Numbered from the stretch's first letter, positions 1 through 6,839 are shown. The stretch is DNA of 12,051 nucleotides from Oscillospiraceae bacterium (GCA_020024285.1 JAHHTZ010000014.1:1-12051), one strand, 5' to 3'. Numbers and translations are program-made. Notes: generated by a model not told the origin, from the letters alone.

Positions 1-18
1 CCCCCCCTCCCCCTTCTG

Positions 19-27
19 TGGTATAAT
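19..27 (+). promoter_or_regulatory. Extended -10 promoter of the proX operon
   Basis: TGG followed by a perfect TATAAT (22-27) forms an extended -10 element 56 bases before the proX start. The -35 position falls in the C-rich first bases of the window, where no good hexamer is visible, as is common when TGn is present. The stretch TGTGGTATAAT recurs exactly in the pepV promoter. Confidence 0.7.
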
Positions 28-82
28 CGTACCAACAAGCCGAGCCGGTTTGCAAAAATCAAACGAATGAGGCGGAAAAACG

Positions 83-571
83 ATGAACAAGCAGGATATT
101 TACGATTATCTCAAGGAAAAAAATCTCTGGCACGTCATCACGGAGCACGAAGCGGTGTACAATATGGAAGAGCTTTCAAAGGTGGCGATCCCGCACCCCG
201 AAGCGGACGCCAAAAACCTCTTTGTGCGCGACGACAAAAAGCGCAATTACTATCTCATCACGGTGAAGGACGACAAGCGCGTCGATCTCAAGGAATTTCG
301 CAAAACGCACGGGACCCGCAACCTGAGCTTTGCATCGGAGGAGGACCTCATGCGAATCCTCGGGCTGATCCCCGGTGCGGTATCGCCGCTTGGCATCCTC
401 AACGATGCGGAGCTTCAGGTGAAGGTCTACCTCGACCGCGACTTTTTCGAGGAGCCGGGGCTGATTGGGCTGCATCCAAACGACAACACCGCAACCGTTC
501 TGATGAAGTCGGAGGATCTGCTGCAAATCATCAAGGAGCACAAAAACGAGGTGGAGATCGTACCATTTTAA
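83..571 (+). CDS. proX: Prolyl-tRNA deacylase (ProX/PrdX, YbaK/EbsC family)
   Basis: The 162-aa product matches the stand-alone prolyl-tRNA editing proteins, which hydrolyse Ala-tRNA(Pro) or Cys-tRNA(Pro) in the cytoplasm and so correct mischarging by prolyl-tRNA synthetase. Seen in the sequence are the N-terminal pattern around E22-H23-E24-A25, the segment HPEADAKNLFVRDDKK (about 38-53) with the family-typical K-N-L-F-V-R-D, YYLITV (56-61), and a GAVSPLGILND segment (about 99-109) typical of the family's pocket. Length is normal for the family. The start is fixed by a GAGGCGG ribosome site about 8 bases upstream. It is the first gene of a probable two-gene unit, with the next start 15 bases after its stop. 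Family assignment is firm; which mischarged tRNA it prefers is inferred. Confidence 0.92.
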   Translation: MNKQDIYDYLKEKNLWHVITEHEAVYNMEELSKVAIPHPEADAKNLFVRDDKKRNYYLITVKDDKRVDLKEFRKTHGTRNLSFASEEDLMRILGLIPGAVSPLGILNDAELQVKVYLDRDFFEEPGLIGLHPNDNTATVLMKSEDLLQIIKEHKNEVEIVPF

Positions 572-586
572 CGGAGGTGGAAACGG

Positions 587-1051
587 ATGTTCCTTCATGA
601 ACTCAAATCGATTTACCGCACCCTCCTGTCCCCCGCGTTCGGGGAGCTGCTGCGCATCGACGACAGCGACGAGGACAAGGACTGGATCGCGGTGATGCTG
701 GACGGGGAGCGCGAGGAATTTTTCGTTTCCCTCTATGGGACGGACTGCGCGCGGCTTTTCTGGTGCAACGAATGCTTTATCTTCGACCGGCGCAGAGATT
801 CCCTTGTGTCCTCCGATACCTTCGGGGAAATCGTGTACGAGCGCCCCTTTTCGGAGGAGGAGCTTCCGCAGCTCATCCAAAGCCTTGTCCTTCGGCTGAA
901 GGACTGCACCTATCTTCGAAAGGAAGAGCGCGTCGTCGGGCGCACACCCAGCGGCTGGGACAAAATCCGGGACTATACGATCCTTGCTAAGTCCCCTGCC
1001 CCGACAAAGGAGCGCTGGCAGCTGGGAAACATCACGATCGAATTCCACTAA
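587..1051 (+). CDS. Conserved-looking hypothetical protein, 154 aa
   Basis: I do not recognise this protein. It is soluble and acidic, with no signal peptide or membrane helix. It begins with an amphipathic stretch (FLHELKSIYRTLL), then a D/E-rich segment (about 25-31), an aromatic Cys pair (W-C-N-E-C, about 60-64) and a W-D-K-I-R-D-Y segment near 124-130. A strong GGAGGTGG ribosome site lies 7-14 bases before the ATG. It starts only 15 bases after proX stops and ends at a strong terminator, so it is probably co-transcribed with proX and translated independently. Whether it shares a function with proX is unknown. Codon use resembles the neighbours, so it looks like a real gene and not a chance frame. 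Confidence 0.75.
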   Translation: MFLHELKSIYRTLLSPAFGELLRIDDSDEDKDWIAVMLDGEREEFFVSLYGTDCARLFWCNECFIFDRRRDSLVSSDTFGEIVYERPFSEEELPQLIQSLVLRLKDCTYLRKEERVVGRTPSGWDKIRDYTILAKSPAPTKERWQLGNITIEFH

Positions 1052-1054
1052 GCA

Positions 1055-1092
1055 AAAAAGCAGGAAGCCTTTCCGAAGGCTTCCTGCTTTTT
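1055..1092. terminator. Bidirectional intrinsic terminator
   Basis: A 16-base arm starting AAAAAGCAGG (1055-1070) pairs with 1077-1092, closing on a loop of about four bases. The arm carries A5 on one side and T5 on the other, so it ends transcription on both strands. It serves the proX unit from the left and the membrane-protein gene from the right. The outer T-run overlaps the last bases of that gene's stop codon. Confidence 0.92.
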
Positions 1093-1531
1093 ATTCCTGG
1101 GACGATGTTTTCTTTTTGGACTGATAGAAGCTGTGCGCGCCAAAGACCACGCTCAAAACAAGGAGGATGCAGGAAAATTTCCCCGCGCTCCCCTGCGTCA
1201 GCCAATCGGCGGCAAAGTAAGAAAGCCCCACCGTAAGCTGGAGCACTCCCTCCCAGAAGTGCGCGGCGCGAGCGCTCTTGCAGAAGGTGCCGATAAGAAA
1301 GACGCCCAGAAAGAATCCTCCGAGGATGCCGTTGAGGGCACAGCGCAGCTGCTGCGAGGCTGCATATTTCTCCCAGCCCCCGGACGTGAAGATCACGCCG
1401 GCGGCAGCGGATACCTCCTGATACTCCCGAACATTGAGGAACAGCACCACGAATTCAAGAGCAGATGCCAGAAGGAGCATCCACCTTGCCCACGGGCGCT
1501 TCCAGTAGGTGTAGCGGTTGTTTTCTTCCAT
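1091..1531 (-). CDS. Four-helix membrane protein, unknown function
   Basis: The 146-aa product has four hydrophobic segments long enough to span the membrane: about 17-34, 64-84, 91-111 and 119-136. The N-terminus is short and basic (K-R-P-W-A-R) and the C-terminal tail is lysine-rich (K-K-K), suggesting both ends are cytoplasmic. No family motif was recognised. I chose the ATG at 1531, not an in-frame one at 1651, because a G-rich ribosome site (GGGGGGG, ending about 6 bases upstream) and a good promoter at 1555-1584 both lie between the two; starting at 1651 would translate the promoter. It is monocistronic, convergent with the proX unit, and shares the terminator at 1055-1092. It could be a small transporter accessory or stress protein, but nothing decides this. 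Confidence 0.7.
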   Translation of the reverse strand: MEENNRYTYWKRPWARWMLLLASALEFVVLFLNVREYQEVSAAAGVIFTSGGWEKYAASQQLRCALNGILGGFFLGVFLIGTFCKSARAAHFWEGVLQLTVGLSYFAADWLTQGSAGKFSCILLVLSVVFGAHSFYQSKKKTSSQE

Positions 1532-1554
1532 ATCGTCCCCCCCCTTTTTTCTAT

Positions 1555-1584
1555 AGCATAGCACAAAGGGGGATGGGGGGTCAA
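1555..1584 (-). promoter_or_regulatory. Sigma-A-type promoter of the membrane-protein gene
   Basis: On the minus strand TTGACC (1584-1579) and TATGCT (1560-1555) are separated by 18 bases. Transcription would begin near 1548, giving a leader of under 20 bases that contains just the ribosome site. Confidence 0.6.
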
Positions 1585-1617
1585 GGCTGCTGTTTTTCCC
1601 CCACAATGGGGAGTTTT

Positions 1618-1741
1618 TGCTTTTCAATCTTTGAAGGTTTGTACCGCACAAGCTGCCGAACCGAGCCGAGAATGCAGCGGTTTGAGCCTTTGCGAAAACC
1701 GCGGTATTCTCGTGACAGTAGATGCGTAAGCAGCTACTGTT
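1618..1741 (+). repeat. Outer flank of repeat copy A: tandem-unit remnant plus two stem-loops
   Basis: It opens with CAATCTTTGAAGGTTTGTAC, a version of the unit start (GATATTTGAAGGTTTGT-like) seen beside copies B and C. Two hairpins follow. At 1667-1712, CGAGAAT pairs with ATTCTCG and an inner CGGTTT with AAACCG. At 1715-1740, ACAGTAG pairs with CTACTGT with an inner TGC/GCA. The second hairpin abuts the ATTTCGCTTTCA border of copy A by one base. No gene is visible here. Confidence 0.65.
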
Positions 1742-2314
1742 ATTTCGCTTTCAGAGTTTGCATCTTTTCGCACCTTGTGCGAGGGGGCTGACCCTAATAG
1801 TTCGCGCCTTGCGCGAACTATCACTTTGTATGGACAAAGAATATGGAAAGAAAGCCATCTAAGAGAGGGCTTTGCCCTCTCTTAGCAATCTCTCCCTTAG
1901 CTATCGAAGCCTGTTCTTTCAGACAGCTTTGATGCTCAGTAACGCCACTGCACAGCAGACTTGAGAGCTTTTTTTCTTGGGTGAACCCCTTCTTCCACCG
2001 ATATGGTACAGACTTTTTAGCGTTGTCGCCTGTTTTAGTTTTTTATTCATGCAACTTACGGAGGCGACAGCATTTTCAAGTTTTCACGATATTGGTGGAC
2101 GCACAAGCCTGCACAACAAGAGGCTGTCAGGTATTGAGAAAGCATTAAGTGGTATGAAAGACTTCCATCAAGTACAGGCTTGGTATTAAGGGGGGTTATC
2201 TAAGGGGGGCAGCGCCCGCCCTTAGATGAGTTTCTTCCCCCATTCTTTACTCACATAAAGAATGGGGTCGCTTATCGCAGGAACTGCGATGCGGTAAGAT
2301 TGTGAAAGCGAAAT
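1742..2314. repeat. Large two-armed stem-loop repeat, copy A (about 573 bp)
   Basis: The copy is bounded by ATTTCGCTTTCA (1742-1753) and its exact inverse complement (2303-2314). Its left arm, read forward, resembles its right arm read on the other strand: both contain an ATTCTTT/AAAGAAT hairpin, then ATCTAAG-R-G-rich/C-rich-CTTAG (1859-1885 and 2200-2225), then CCTTAG, then CCACC-R-ATAT, then GTCGCC near the centre. Clear hairpins are TCGCAC/GTGCGA (1768-1782), a perfect 12-bp stem at 1859-1885, CCCCATTCTTTA/TAAAGAATGGGG (2238-2267) and CGCAG/CTGCG near 2277-2289. A frame of about 70 codons at 1977-2189 is interrupted in copy B, so it is probably not coding. I know no named family that matches. 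It could be a non-autonomous mobile element or the gene of a structured RNA. Confidence 0.85.
1797..1821. repeat. 25-bp palindrome inside copy A
   Basis: ATAGTTCGCGC, loop CTT, then the perfect inverse. It sits where copy B has the left strand of an ATATTCTTTGT hairpin, so here it appears to have replaced or split that stem. The same stem recurs twice in copy B. Confidence 0.8.
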
Positions 2315-2463
2315 CCTGAAGAAAACCTTCAAATATTGAAAAACAAAAACCCCCGCTCCAGCAGAAGCTGTAAAACCTGCGCACAAACCATCAAATATAA
2401 AAAAGAAAAACCCCCGCTTCAGCAGAATCCCCCGCTGCAACACCACAAACTACCAATAATAAA
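2315..2463 (-). repeat. Tandem units of about 60 bp outside the right arm of copy A
   Basis: Read on the minus strand, two units of about 63 bp (2463-2401) and 59 bp (2400-2342) share TTTG-R-TGGTTTGTG-like starts and a TTCTGCTG-R-AGCGGGGGTTTTT end. A partial unit (ATATTTGAAGGTTTTCTTCA) then runs into the element border. The GCTTC-TGCT-GAAGC core can form a small hairpin before the T-run. The same units, in the same orientation relative to the border, accompany copies B and C. Confidence 0.75.
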
Positions 2464-2510
2464 ACACCCCCCCAGCCGCCGACGGATTCTCCGTCGATGG
2501 CTGAAGGGGT
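2454..2510 (-). terminator. Intrinsic terminator of the pot operon
   Basis: On the minus strand, just after the potD stop, CCCC-TT-CAGCC-AT-CGACGGA pairs across a GAA loop with TCCGTCG-GCG-GCTG-GGGG. TGTTTTATTATT follows. It separates the operon from the repeat copy A region. Confidence 0.88.
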
Positions 2511-2521
2511 CAAGCGTCCCG

Positions 2522-3784
2522 TTATGGTGTTTTCGTATCGTTGTAGTTTTCGTAGCTGAACTGCTCCTTGCGGCGGCGCTGGCGTTTGAACACCGTGATC
2601 ACCACGGAGAGCCCCAGTGCACCAACCACAAACACCGGCATCGCCCAGCGGTTGTATTCGGGGGATGCGCTCATCAGGTCGGTCCACAGCTTATCCATGT
2701 AGAGGTTCGTTTCCTCGTCGAGGTTGATAAACGCCTGTGTTGTCGCAAGCACCTCGTCGCTCGGGTAAGCGATGGGGTTGTTGCGCACTTCCTCGTCCAA
2801 AAGCTCCAGCGCCTTGGTGTTCGGGGTCGAATACTGGATGTATTCGATGTTCGCCGCGGCGATGTTCGGCTCGTTGAGGAAGTTGATGTACATGTGTGCC
2901 GCCAACAGACGGTCGGGATCGGGATTCTTCGTCTGCTTCGGGATGCACACGCCGTCCACAAACCAGTTGGAGCCTTCCTTCGGAACAACAAAGCGCAAAC
3001 TCTCGTTCTCCGCCATCATCGTGATGGCATCGCCCGCATAGTACGGCGCAAGGGTCGCTTCGCCGCCCTGCATCTTGTCAAAGATCTGGTCCATGACATA
3101 CGCCTGAATCAGCGGCTTCTGCGCCTTGAGCTCCTCGATCACTTCGTCGAGCTCCTTGCGGTTTTGGGTGTTGATGTCATATCCCAGACGCTTGAGCGTC
3201 AGACCAAAGGCATCGCGCGAGTTTGAAAACATCAAAATCTCCCCGGCGTACTGCGGGTCCCACAGGATGTCCCAGCTATCGGGGTCAAAGCCCAGCTTGT
3301 CGTAGTTGTAGATCAGCCCCACCACGCCCCAGGTGTACGGAACGGAATACTTGTTTTCGGGGTCGTATGCCGGATTGAGGTACGGCTCCCCGATGAACTC
3401 AAAGTTCGGGATCTTCGAAAAATCCAGCTCCTCCAGCATATCCTCCTGCGCCATGCGGGAGATCATGTAGTCGGACGGGAAGATGATATCGTAGGAGGAG
3501 CTCCCGCTCTTGATCTTCGCATACATCGATTCGTTTGTATCATAGAGCGTGTAGTTCACCTTGATGCCCGTCAGCTCCTCGAACTCCTTGTTGACATCGA
3601 GGCAGCCGTCGTCGCCGTTGGAGATATACTCGCCCCAGTTGTAGACGTTGATGGAAATATTTTTTCCCTTGAGCTGGTCATAGTATGCTTTGTCGTAGTC
3701 GGCATCGTCGTCCTCGGCAAAGCATCCGAGCGAAAGCGGCACACACAGTGCCGCCGCCGTGAGCAGAGAAAGAAAACGCTTCAT
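2522..3784 (-). CDS. potD: Polyamine ABC transporter substrate-binding protein, C-terminally anchored
   Basis: This 420-aa protein is the extracellular receptor that would capture spermidine or putrescine and pass it to PotBC. Residues 1-23 form a signal peptide with a plausible C-F-A cut site. The SLGC at 18-21 does not fit the usual lipobox because position -3 is Ser. The PotD fold shows N-W-G-E-Y (49-53), F-P-S-D-Y (102-106), Y-Y-A-G-D and V-P-K-E-G-x-N-W-F-V-D. Compared with E. coli PotD, the tryptophan in the W-N-G-S region is replaced by Tyr. After the domain comes one hydrophobic helix (382-399) and a basic K-R-Q-R-R-R-K tail, a stop-transfer arrangement. It is last in the operon. Its ATG immediately follows the potC stop, and its AGGAGGAGG ribosome site lies inside the potC end. 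Confidence 0.93.
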   Translation of the reverse strand: MKRFLSLLTAAALCVPLSLGCFAEDDDADYDKAYYDQLKGKNISINVYNWGEYISNGDDGCLDVNKEFEELTGIKVNYTLYDTNESMYAKIKSGSSSYDIIFPSDYMISRMAQEDMLEELDFSKIPNFEFIGEPYLNPAYDPENKYSVPYTWGVVGLIYNYDKLGFDPDSWDILWDPQYAGEILMFSNSRDAFGLTLKRLGYDINTQNRKELDEVIEELKAQKPLIQAYVMDQIFDKMQGGEATLAPYYAGDAITMMAENESLRFVVPKEGSNWFVDGVCIPKQTKNPDPDRLLAAHMYINFLNEPNIAAANIEYIQYSTPNTKALELLDEEVRNNPIAYPSDEVLATTQAFINLDEETNLYMDKLWTDLMSASPEYNRWAMPVFVVGALGLSVVITVFKRQRRRKEQFSYENYNDTKTP

Positions 3785-4594
3785 CTATTCCTCCTCCTTT
3801 CGGATGGGTGCGCGCAGCATCTTTTCCCTGCGCGCCGAATGGATGTTGCTGATGACAAGCATCGCGAGGATCACGAGGAAGATGATGGTCGAAAGCGCGT
3901 TGATCTTCGGGGTGACGCGGCGCCTTGTCTGGCTCCAGATGGCAAGCGGCAGCGTCTGCGAGGTGGCACCGTTGACAAAGTACGACACCATAAAGTCGTC
4001 CATCGAGAACGTGAGCGCCATCAAAAAGCCCGAAACGATCCCCGGCATGATCTCCGGGATCACCACCTTGAAGAACGCCTGCACCGGGTTGCACCCGAGG
4101 TCGAGCGCCGCTTCGTAGGTGTATTTGTCCATCGCGCGCAGCTTCGGCATCACGTTGAGGATGACGTAGGGCACATTGAAGGTGATGTGCGCGAGGATGA
4201 GGGTCGTGATGCCGAACTTGATGCGCAGATAGCCGAACAGCAGCATCAGCGAAACACCCGTGATGATGTCAGGGTTGATCATCGGCAGATAGGTCACAGT
4301 CATAAAGAAGGATTTGAGCTTCTTGTTCATCTTTTCAAGACCGATTGCAGCCGCGGTGCCGAGGACAGTCGCCGCGATGGAGGAGAGGAACGCCACAAGG
4401 AGCGTCAGCCCCAGGGCGCGCATGATCTCCTGATCCTGAAAGAGGTCACGGTACCAGCGCAGGGTAAAGCCTGTCCAGACGTTGCGGCTTTTGCTGTCGT
4501 TAAAGGAAAACGCCATCAGCACCACGATCGGCGCATAGAGGAACAGCATGATAAGGGCGGTATAGCCATTTGCAAGCAGTTTATGTTTCTTCAC
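3785..4594 (-). CDS. potC: Polyamine ABC transporter permease PotC
   Basis: One of the two membrane subunits of the polyamine importer, 269 aa with about six membrane helices. The conserved EAA loop that contacts the ATPase is E-A-A-L-D-L-G-C-N-P (161-170), followed by F-F-K-V-V-I-P. The region L-P-M-I-N-P-D-I-I-T-G (103-113) is characteristic of PotC. The start codon is GTG, embedded in GTGA, so it overlaps the potB stop by four bases, the usual sign of translational coupling. A GGGAGGG ribosome site precedes it. Length is normal for PotC. Confidence 0.95.
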   Translation of the reverse strand: MKKHKLLANGYTALIMLFLYAPIVVLMAFSFNDSKSRNVWTGFTLRWYRDLFQDQEIMRALGLTLLVAFLSSIAATVLGTAAAIGLEKMNKKLKSFFMTVTYLPMINPDIITGVSLMLLFGYLRIKFGITTLILAHITFNVPYVILNVMPKLRAMDKYTYEAALDLGCNPVQAFFKVVIPEIMPGIVSGFLMALTFSMDDFMVSYFVNGATSQTLPLAIWSQTRRRVTPKINALSTIIFLVILAMLVISNIHSARREKMLRAPIRKEEE

Positions 4595-5451
4595 AGGATA
4601 CGCCCTCCCATCGTTTCATCGTCTATGTTGCCCATGATGCTCATGCACAGCAGTACAACCACCATCAGGACAAGCGAAATGGCAGAGCCGAGGTTCGGGT
4701 TGTAGGCGTTGCCGAAAAATTGCAGATCGATGATGTCACCGATGAGCTGGTTCGTGCCGCCGCCGAGCATTTTGGAAATGATAAAGGTGCTGACTGCCGG
4801 AACGAAAACCATCGTGATCCCCGAGCTGATGCCCGGAAGGCTCAGCGGAAGCACCACATGGAACATCACCTGCATGCTGTTGGCACCGAGATCCTGCGAC
4901 GCCTCGATGACGTCGTTGCCGATCTTTGCCATCGTGGTGTAAAGCGGCAGGATCATGAACGGGATGTAGTTGTACACCATGCCGAGGATGACGGCGCCCT
5001 GCGTGTTGATCATGCGCACGGGGTCGAGTCCCATCATCAGGAACAGGCGGTTGATGAGTCCGTTGTTTTCGAGAATGGTCATCCACGCATAGGTGCGAAG
5101 GAGGAAGTTCATCCACATGGGCAGCATCACGAGCATCAAAATGGTGCGGCGGTGAAAGCCCTTCTTGCGCGAAATGATGTAGGAAAGCGGGTACGCAATG
5201 ACAACGCACAGTGCGGTGGCAATGGCGGCGAGCTTGATGGAGCGCATCAGAACGCTCATGTATTCGCCCGCCTGCGCGATGTTGTCGATGGTGAATGCTC
5301 CCTGCGAATCGGTGAGCGCAAAGTAGACGATCAGCCCCAGCGGAACGACGATAAAGAGGATCGACCACAGCATATACGGCACAGCGGGAGCGCATCTCCC
5401 CACGCGGCGAAGCCCCGGCTTTTTCACAAGCTCAGAAGATGGATTGCTCAT
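4591..5451 (-). CDS. potB: Polyamine ABC transporter permease PotB
   Basis: The partner permease of PotC, 286 aa. The first helix is at about 27-46 after a basic N-terminal tail (K-K-P-G-L-R-R). The motif L-P-M-W-M-N-F-L-L-R-T-Y-A-W (110-123) is typical of PotB. The EAA loop is E-A-S-Q-D-L-G-A-N (183-191) followed by V-V-L-P. Its ATG shares one base with the potA stop (TAATG). Together PotB and PotC would form the polyamine channel, with PotA binding both EAA loops from the cytoplasm. Confidence 0.95.
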   Translation of the reverse strand: MSNPSSELVKKPGLRRVGRCAPAVPYMLWSILFIVVPLGLIVYFALTDSQGAFTIDNIAQAGEYMSVLMRSIKLAAIATALCVVIAYPLSYIISRKKGFHRRTILMLVMLPMWMNFLLRTYAWMTILENNGLINRLFLMMGLDPVRMINTQGAVILGMVYNYIPFMILPLYTTMAKIGNDVIEASQDLGANSMQVMFHVVLPLSLPGISSGITMVFVPAVSTFIISKMLGGGTNQLIGDIIDLQFFGNAYNPNLGSAISLVLMVVVLLCMSIMGNIDDETMGGRIL

Positions 5452-6500
5452 TACTGCACCTCCATTTTCTTCATGATGTGGATGTCAAAGGGCTTGACAT
5501 TCATGCCGATGTGCGCGCCGACCTCCTGACTCAGGGTGGAATGGATGAGCCATTTGTAGCCGTGCGCATCGACGGTGATCTCGTAGTGAACACCCTTAAA
5601 GACCACGGATTCCACTACGCCGCTGATCGGGGAGGTTTCGTAGTCGCCCACGATGATATCCTCCGGACGGATGACCACGTCCACGCGCTCGTTTTCGGCA
5701 AAGCCCTTGTCAACGCAGCGAAACGCCTGACCGGCAAACTCCACCTCGTAGTCCTCGTACATCACGCCGTCGATGATGTTGCTTTCTCCGATGAAGTCGG
5801 CAACGAAGGCGTTGATCGGCTCGTTGTAGATATCCTGCGGCGTACCGATCTGGAGGATCTGTCCGTCCTTCATGACAACCACGCGGTCGGACATGGTGAG
5901 TGCCTCCTCCTGATCGTGCGTTACATAGATGAAGGTGATTTTGAGGCTTTTCTGAATGCGCATCAGCTCCGTCTGCATATCTTTTCTCAGCTTGAGGTCG
6001 AGCGCACCCAGCGGCTCGTCGAGGAGCAGGACCTTCGGCTCGTTAACAAGCGCACGCGCAATGGCAACGCGCTGCTGCTGACCGCCGGAAAGCTGGTTGA
6101 TGTTGCGGTTTTCGTAGCCGGAGAGGTTCACCAGCTTGAGCATCTCTTTGACCTTTCGCGCCACGAGCTTTTTGTCCATCTTTTTGAGATTGAGCGCAAA
6201 GGCTACGTTGTCGAACACATTGAGATGCGGGAAAAGCGCATAGCGCTGGAACACCGTGTTGATGTTGCGCCGATGCGGCGGAAGCCCGTTTATTTTTTTC
6301 CCGTCAAAAAATACGTCACCCGCAGTCGGCTCCACAAAACCGCCGATAATGCGCAGGGTCGTGGTTTTTCCGCAGCCGGACGGCCCCAAAAATGTGACAA
6401 ATTCTTCATCGTGAATGTCGAGGTTGATTCCCTTGAGGACGCGCTGCCCGTCATAATCGACAACGATATCCTTCAAGCTGATCAAAATATTCTCTTTCAC
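5451..6500 (-). CDS. potA: Polyamine ABC transporter ATPase PotA
   Basis: ATPase that would drive polyamine uptake, 349 aa. All motifs are intact: Walker A G-P-S-G-C-G-K-T-T (39-47), Q-loop Gln85, signature L-S-G-G-Q-Q-Q-R (137-144), Walker B ending L-L-L-D-E-P (158-163) and H-loop His195. A C-terminal regulatory domain (about 240-349) of the TOBE kind contains V-V-I-R-P-E-D, the hallmark of the PotA/MalK branch. Translation starts at GTG with an AGGGGG site about 7-12 bases ahead. It is the first gene of the operon, behind a strong promoter at 6541-6568. Substrate specificity is assigned from the whole operon; thiamine or iron uptake relatives are less likely given the neighbouring PotD-type receptor. 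Confidence 0.95.
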   Translation of the reverse strand: MKENILISLKDIVVDYDGQRVLKGINLDIHDEEFVTFLGPSGCGKTTTLRIIGGFVEPTAGDVFFDGKKINGLPPHRRNINTVFQRYALFPHLNVFDNVAFALNLKKMDKKLVARKVKEMLKLVNLSGYENRNINQLSGGQQQRVAIARALVNEPKVLLLDEPLGALDLKLRKDMQTELMRIQKSLKITFIYVTHDQEEALTMSDRVVVMKDGQILQIGTPQDIYNEPINAFVADFIGESNIIDGVMYEDYEVEFAGQAFRCVDKGFAENERVDVVIRPEDIIVGDYETSPISGVVESVVFKGVHYEITVDAHGYKWLIHSTLSQEVGAHIGMNVKPFDIHIMKKMEVQ

Positions 6501-6540
6501 TTAACAGCCCCCTTTGTGGTGTTCAAAATTTATACATACT

Positions 6541-6568
6541 AAAATATCACAAATTTTCGATATGTCAA
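6541..6568 (-). promoter_or_regulatory. Promoter of the pot operon
   Basis: On the minus strand a perfect TTGACA (6568-6563), a spacer of 16 and TGA-TATTTT (extended -10, hexamer at 6546-6541). Transcription would start near 6534, leaving a leader of about 34 bases. Upstream DNA is very A/T-rich, which could act as an UP element. Confidence 0.75.
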
Positions 6569-6620
6569 TAAAAATCCGCATTTTTTTTAATTTTCCAGCA
6601 TTTTTTAGCATATTTCCTGT

Positions 6621-6647
6621 AAATTACGGTATTTTCACCGTGAATTT
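6621..6647. promoter_or_regulatory. Imperfect palindrome between potA and the Nudix gene
   Basis: AAATTACGGT (6621-6630) pairs with ACCGT-G-AATTT (6637-6647) with one bulged G. It is the only clear inverted repeat in the 339-base divergent spacer, about 53 bases upstream of the potA -35. A repressor or activator site is possible; no regulator is encoded in the window. Confidence 0.35.
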
Positions 6648-6777
6648 ATCAATATGCTTGCGTTTCCTCTGATTTCCCCTTATTTTGTCTGTTTTGAGGA
6701 AAAATGAAGTACGATTCTCGTTTTTGGAGATTTTTACGATGCGCAAAAAGCACACCGCACAAGCTGCTCAAAACGCA

Positions 6778-6805
6778 TTGCGATTTTTGATTTTTATGGT
6801 ATACT
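6778..6805 (+). promoter_or_regulatory. Promoter of the Nudix gene
   Basis: TTGCGA (6778-6783), 16 bases, then TGG-TATACT (hexamer 6800-6805), an extended -10 with the same TGGTATA core as other promoters here. The leader would be under 30 bases. Confidence 0.65.
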
Positions 6806-6839
6806 CAAAGCAAATCCATTCAAAAAGGAGGCGGATGTT

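Noticed and set aside
176..1048. A 290-codon minus-strand frame across proX and the following gene
   Set aside because: It is the antisense shadow of two plus-strand genes with good ribosome sites and has no ribosome site or domain of its own.
1977..2189. A 70-codon frame inside repeat copy A with a hydrophobic stretch
   Set aside because: The homologous stretch of copy B keeps frame for a while but hits a stop, there is no ribosome site, and the similarity is of nucleotide-repeat type.
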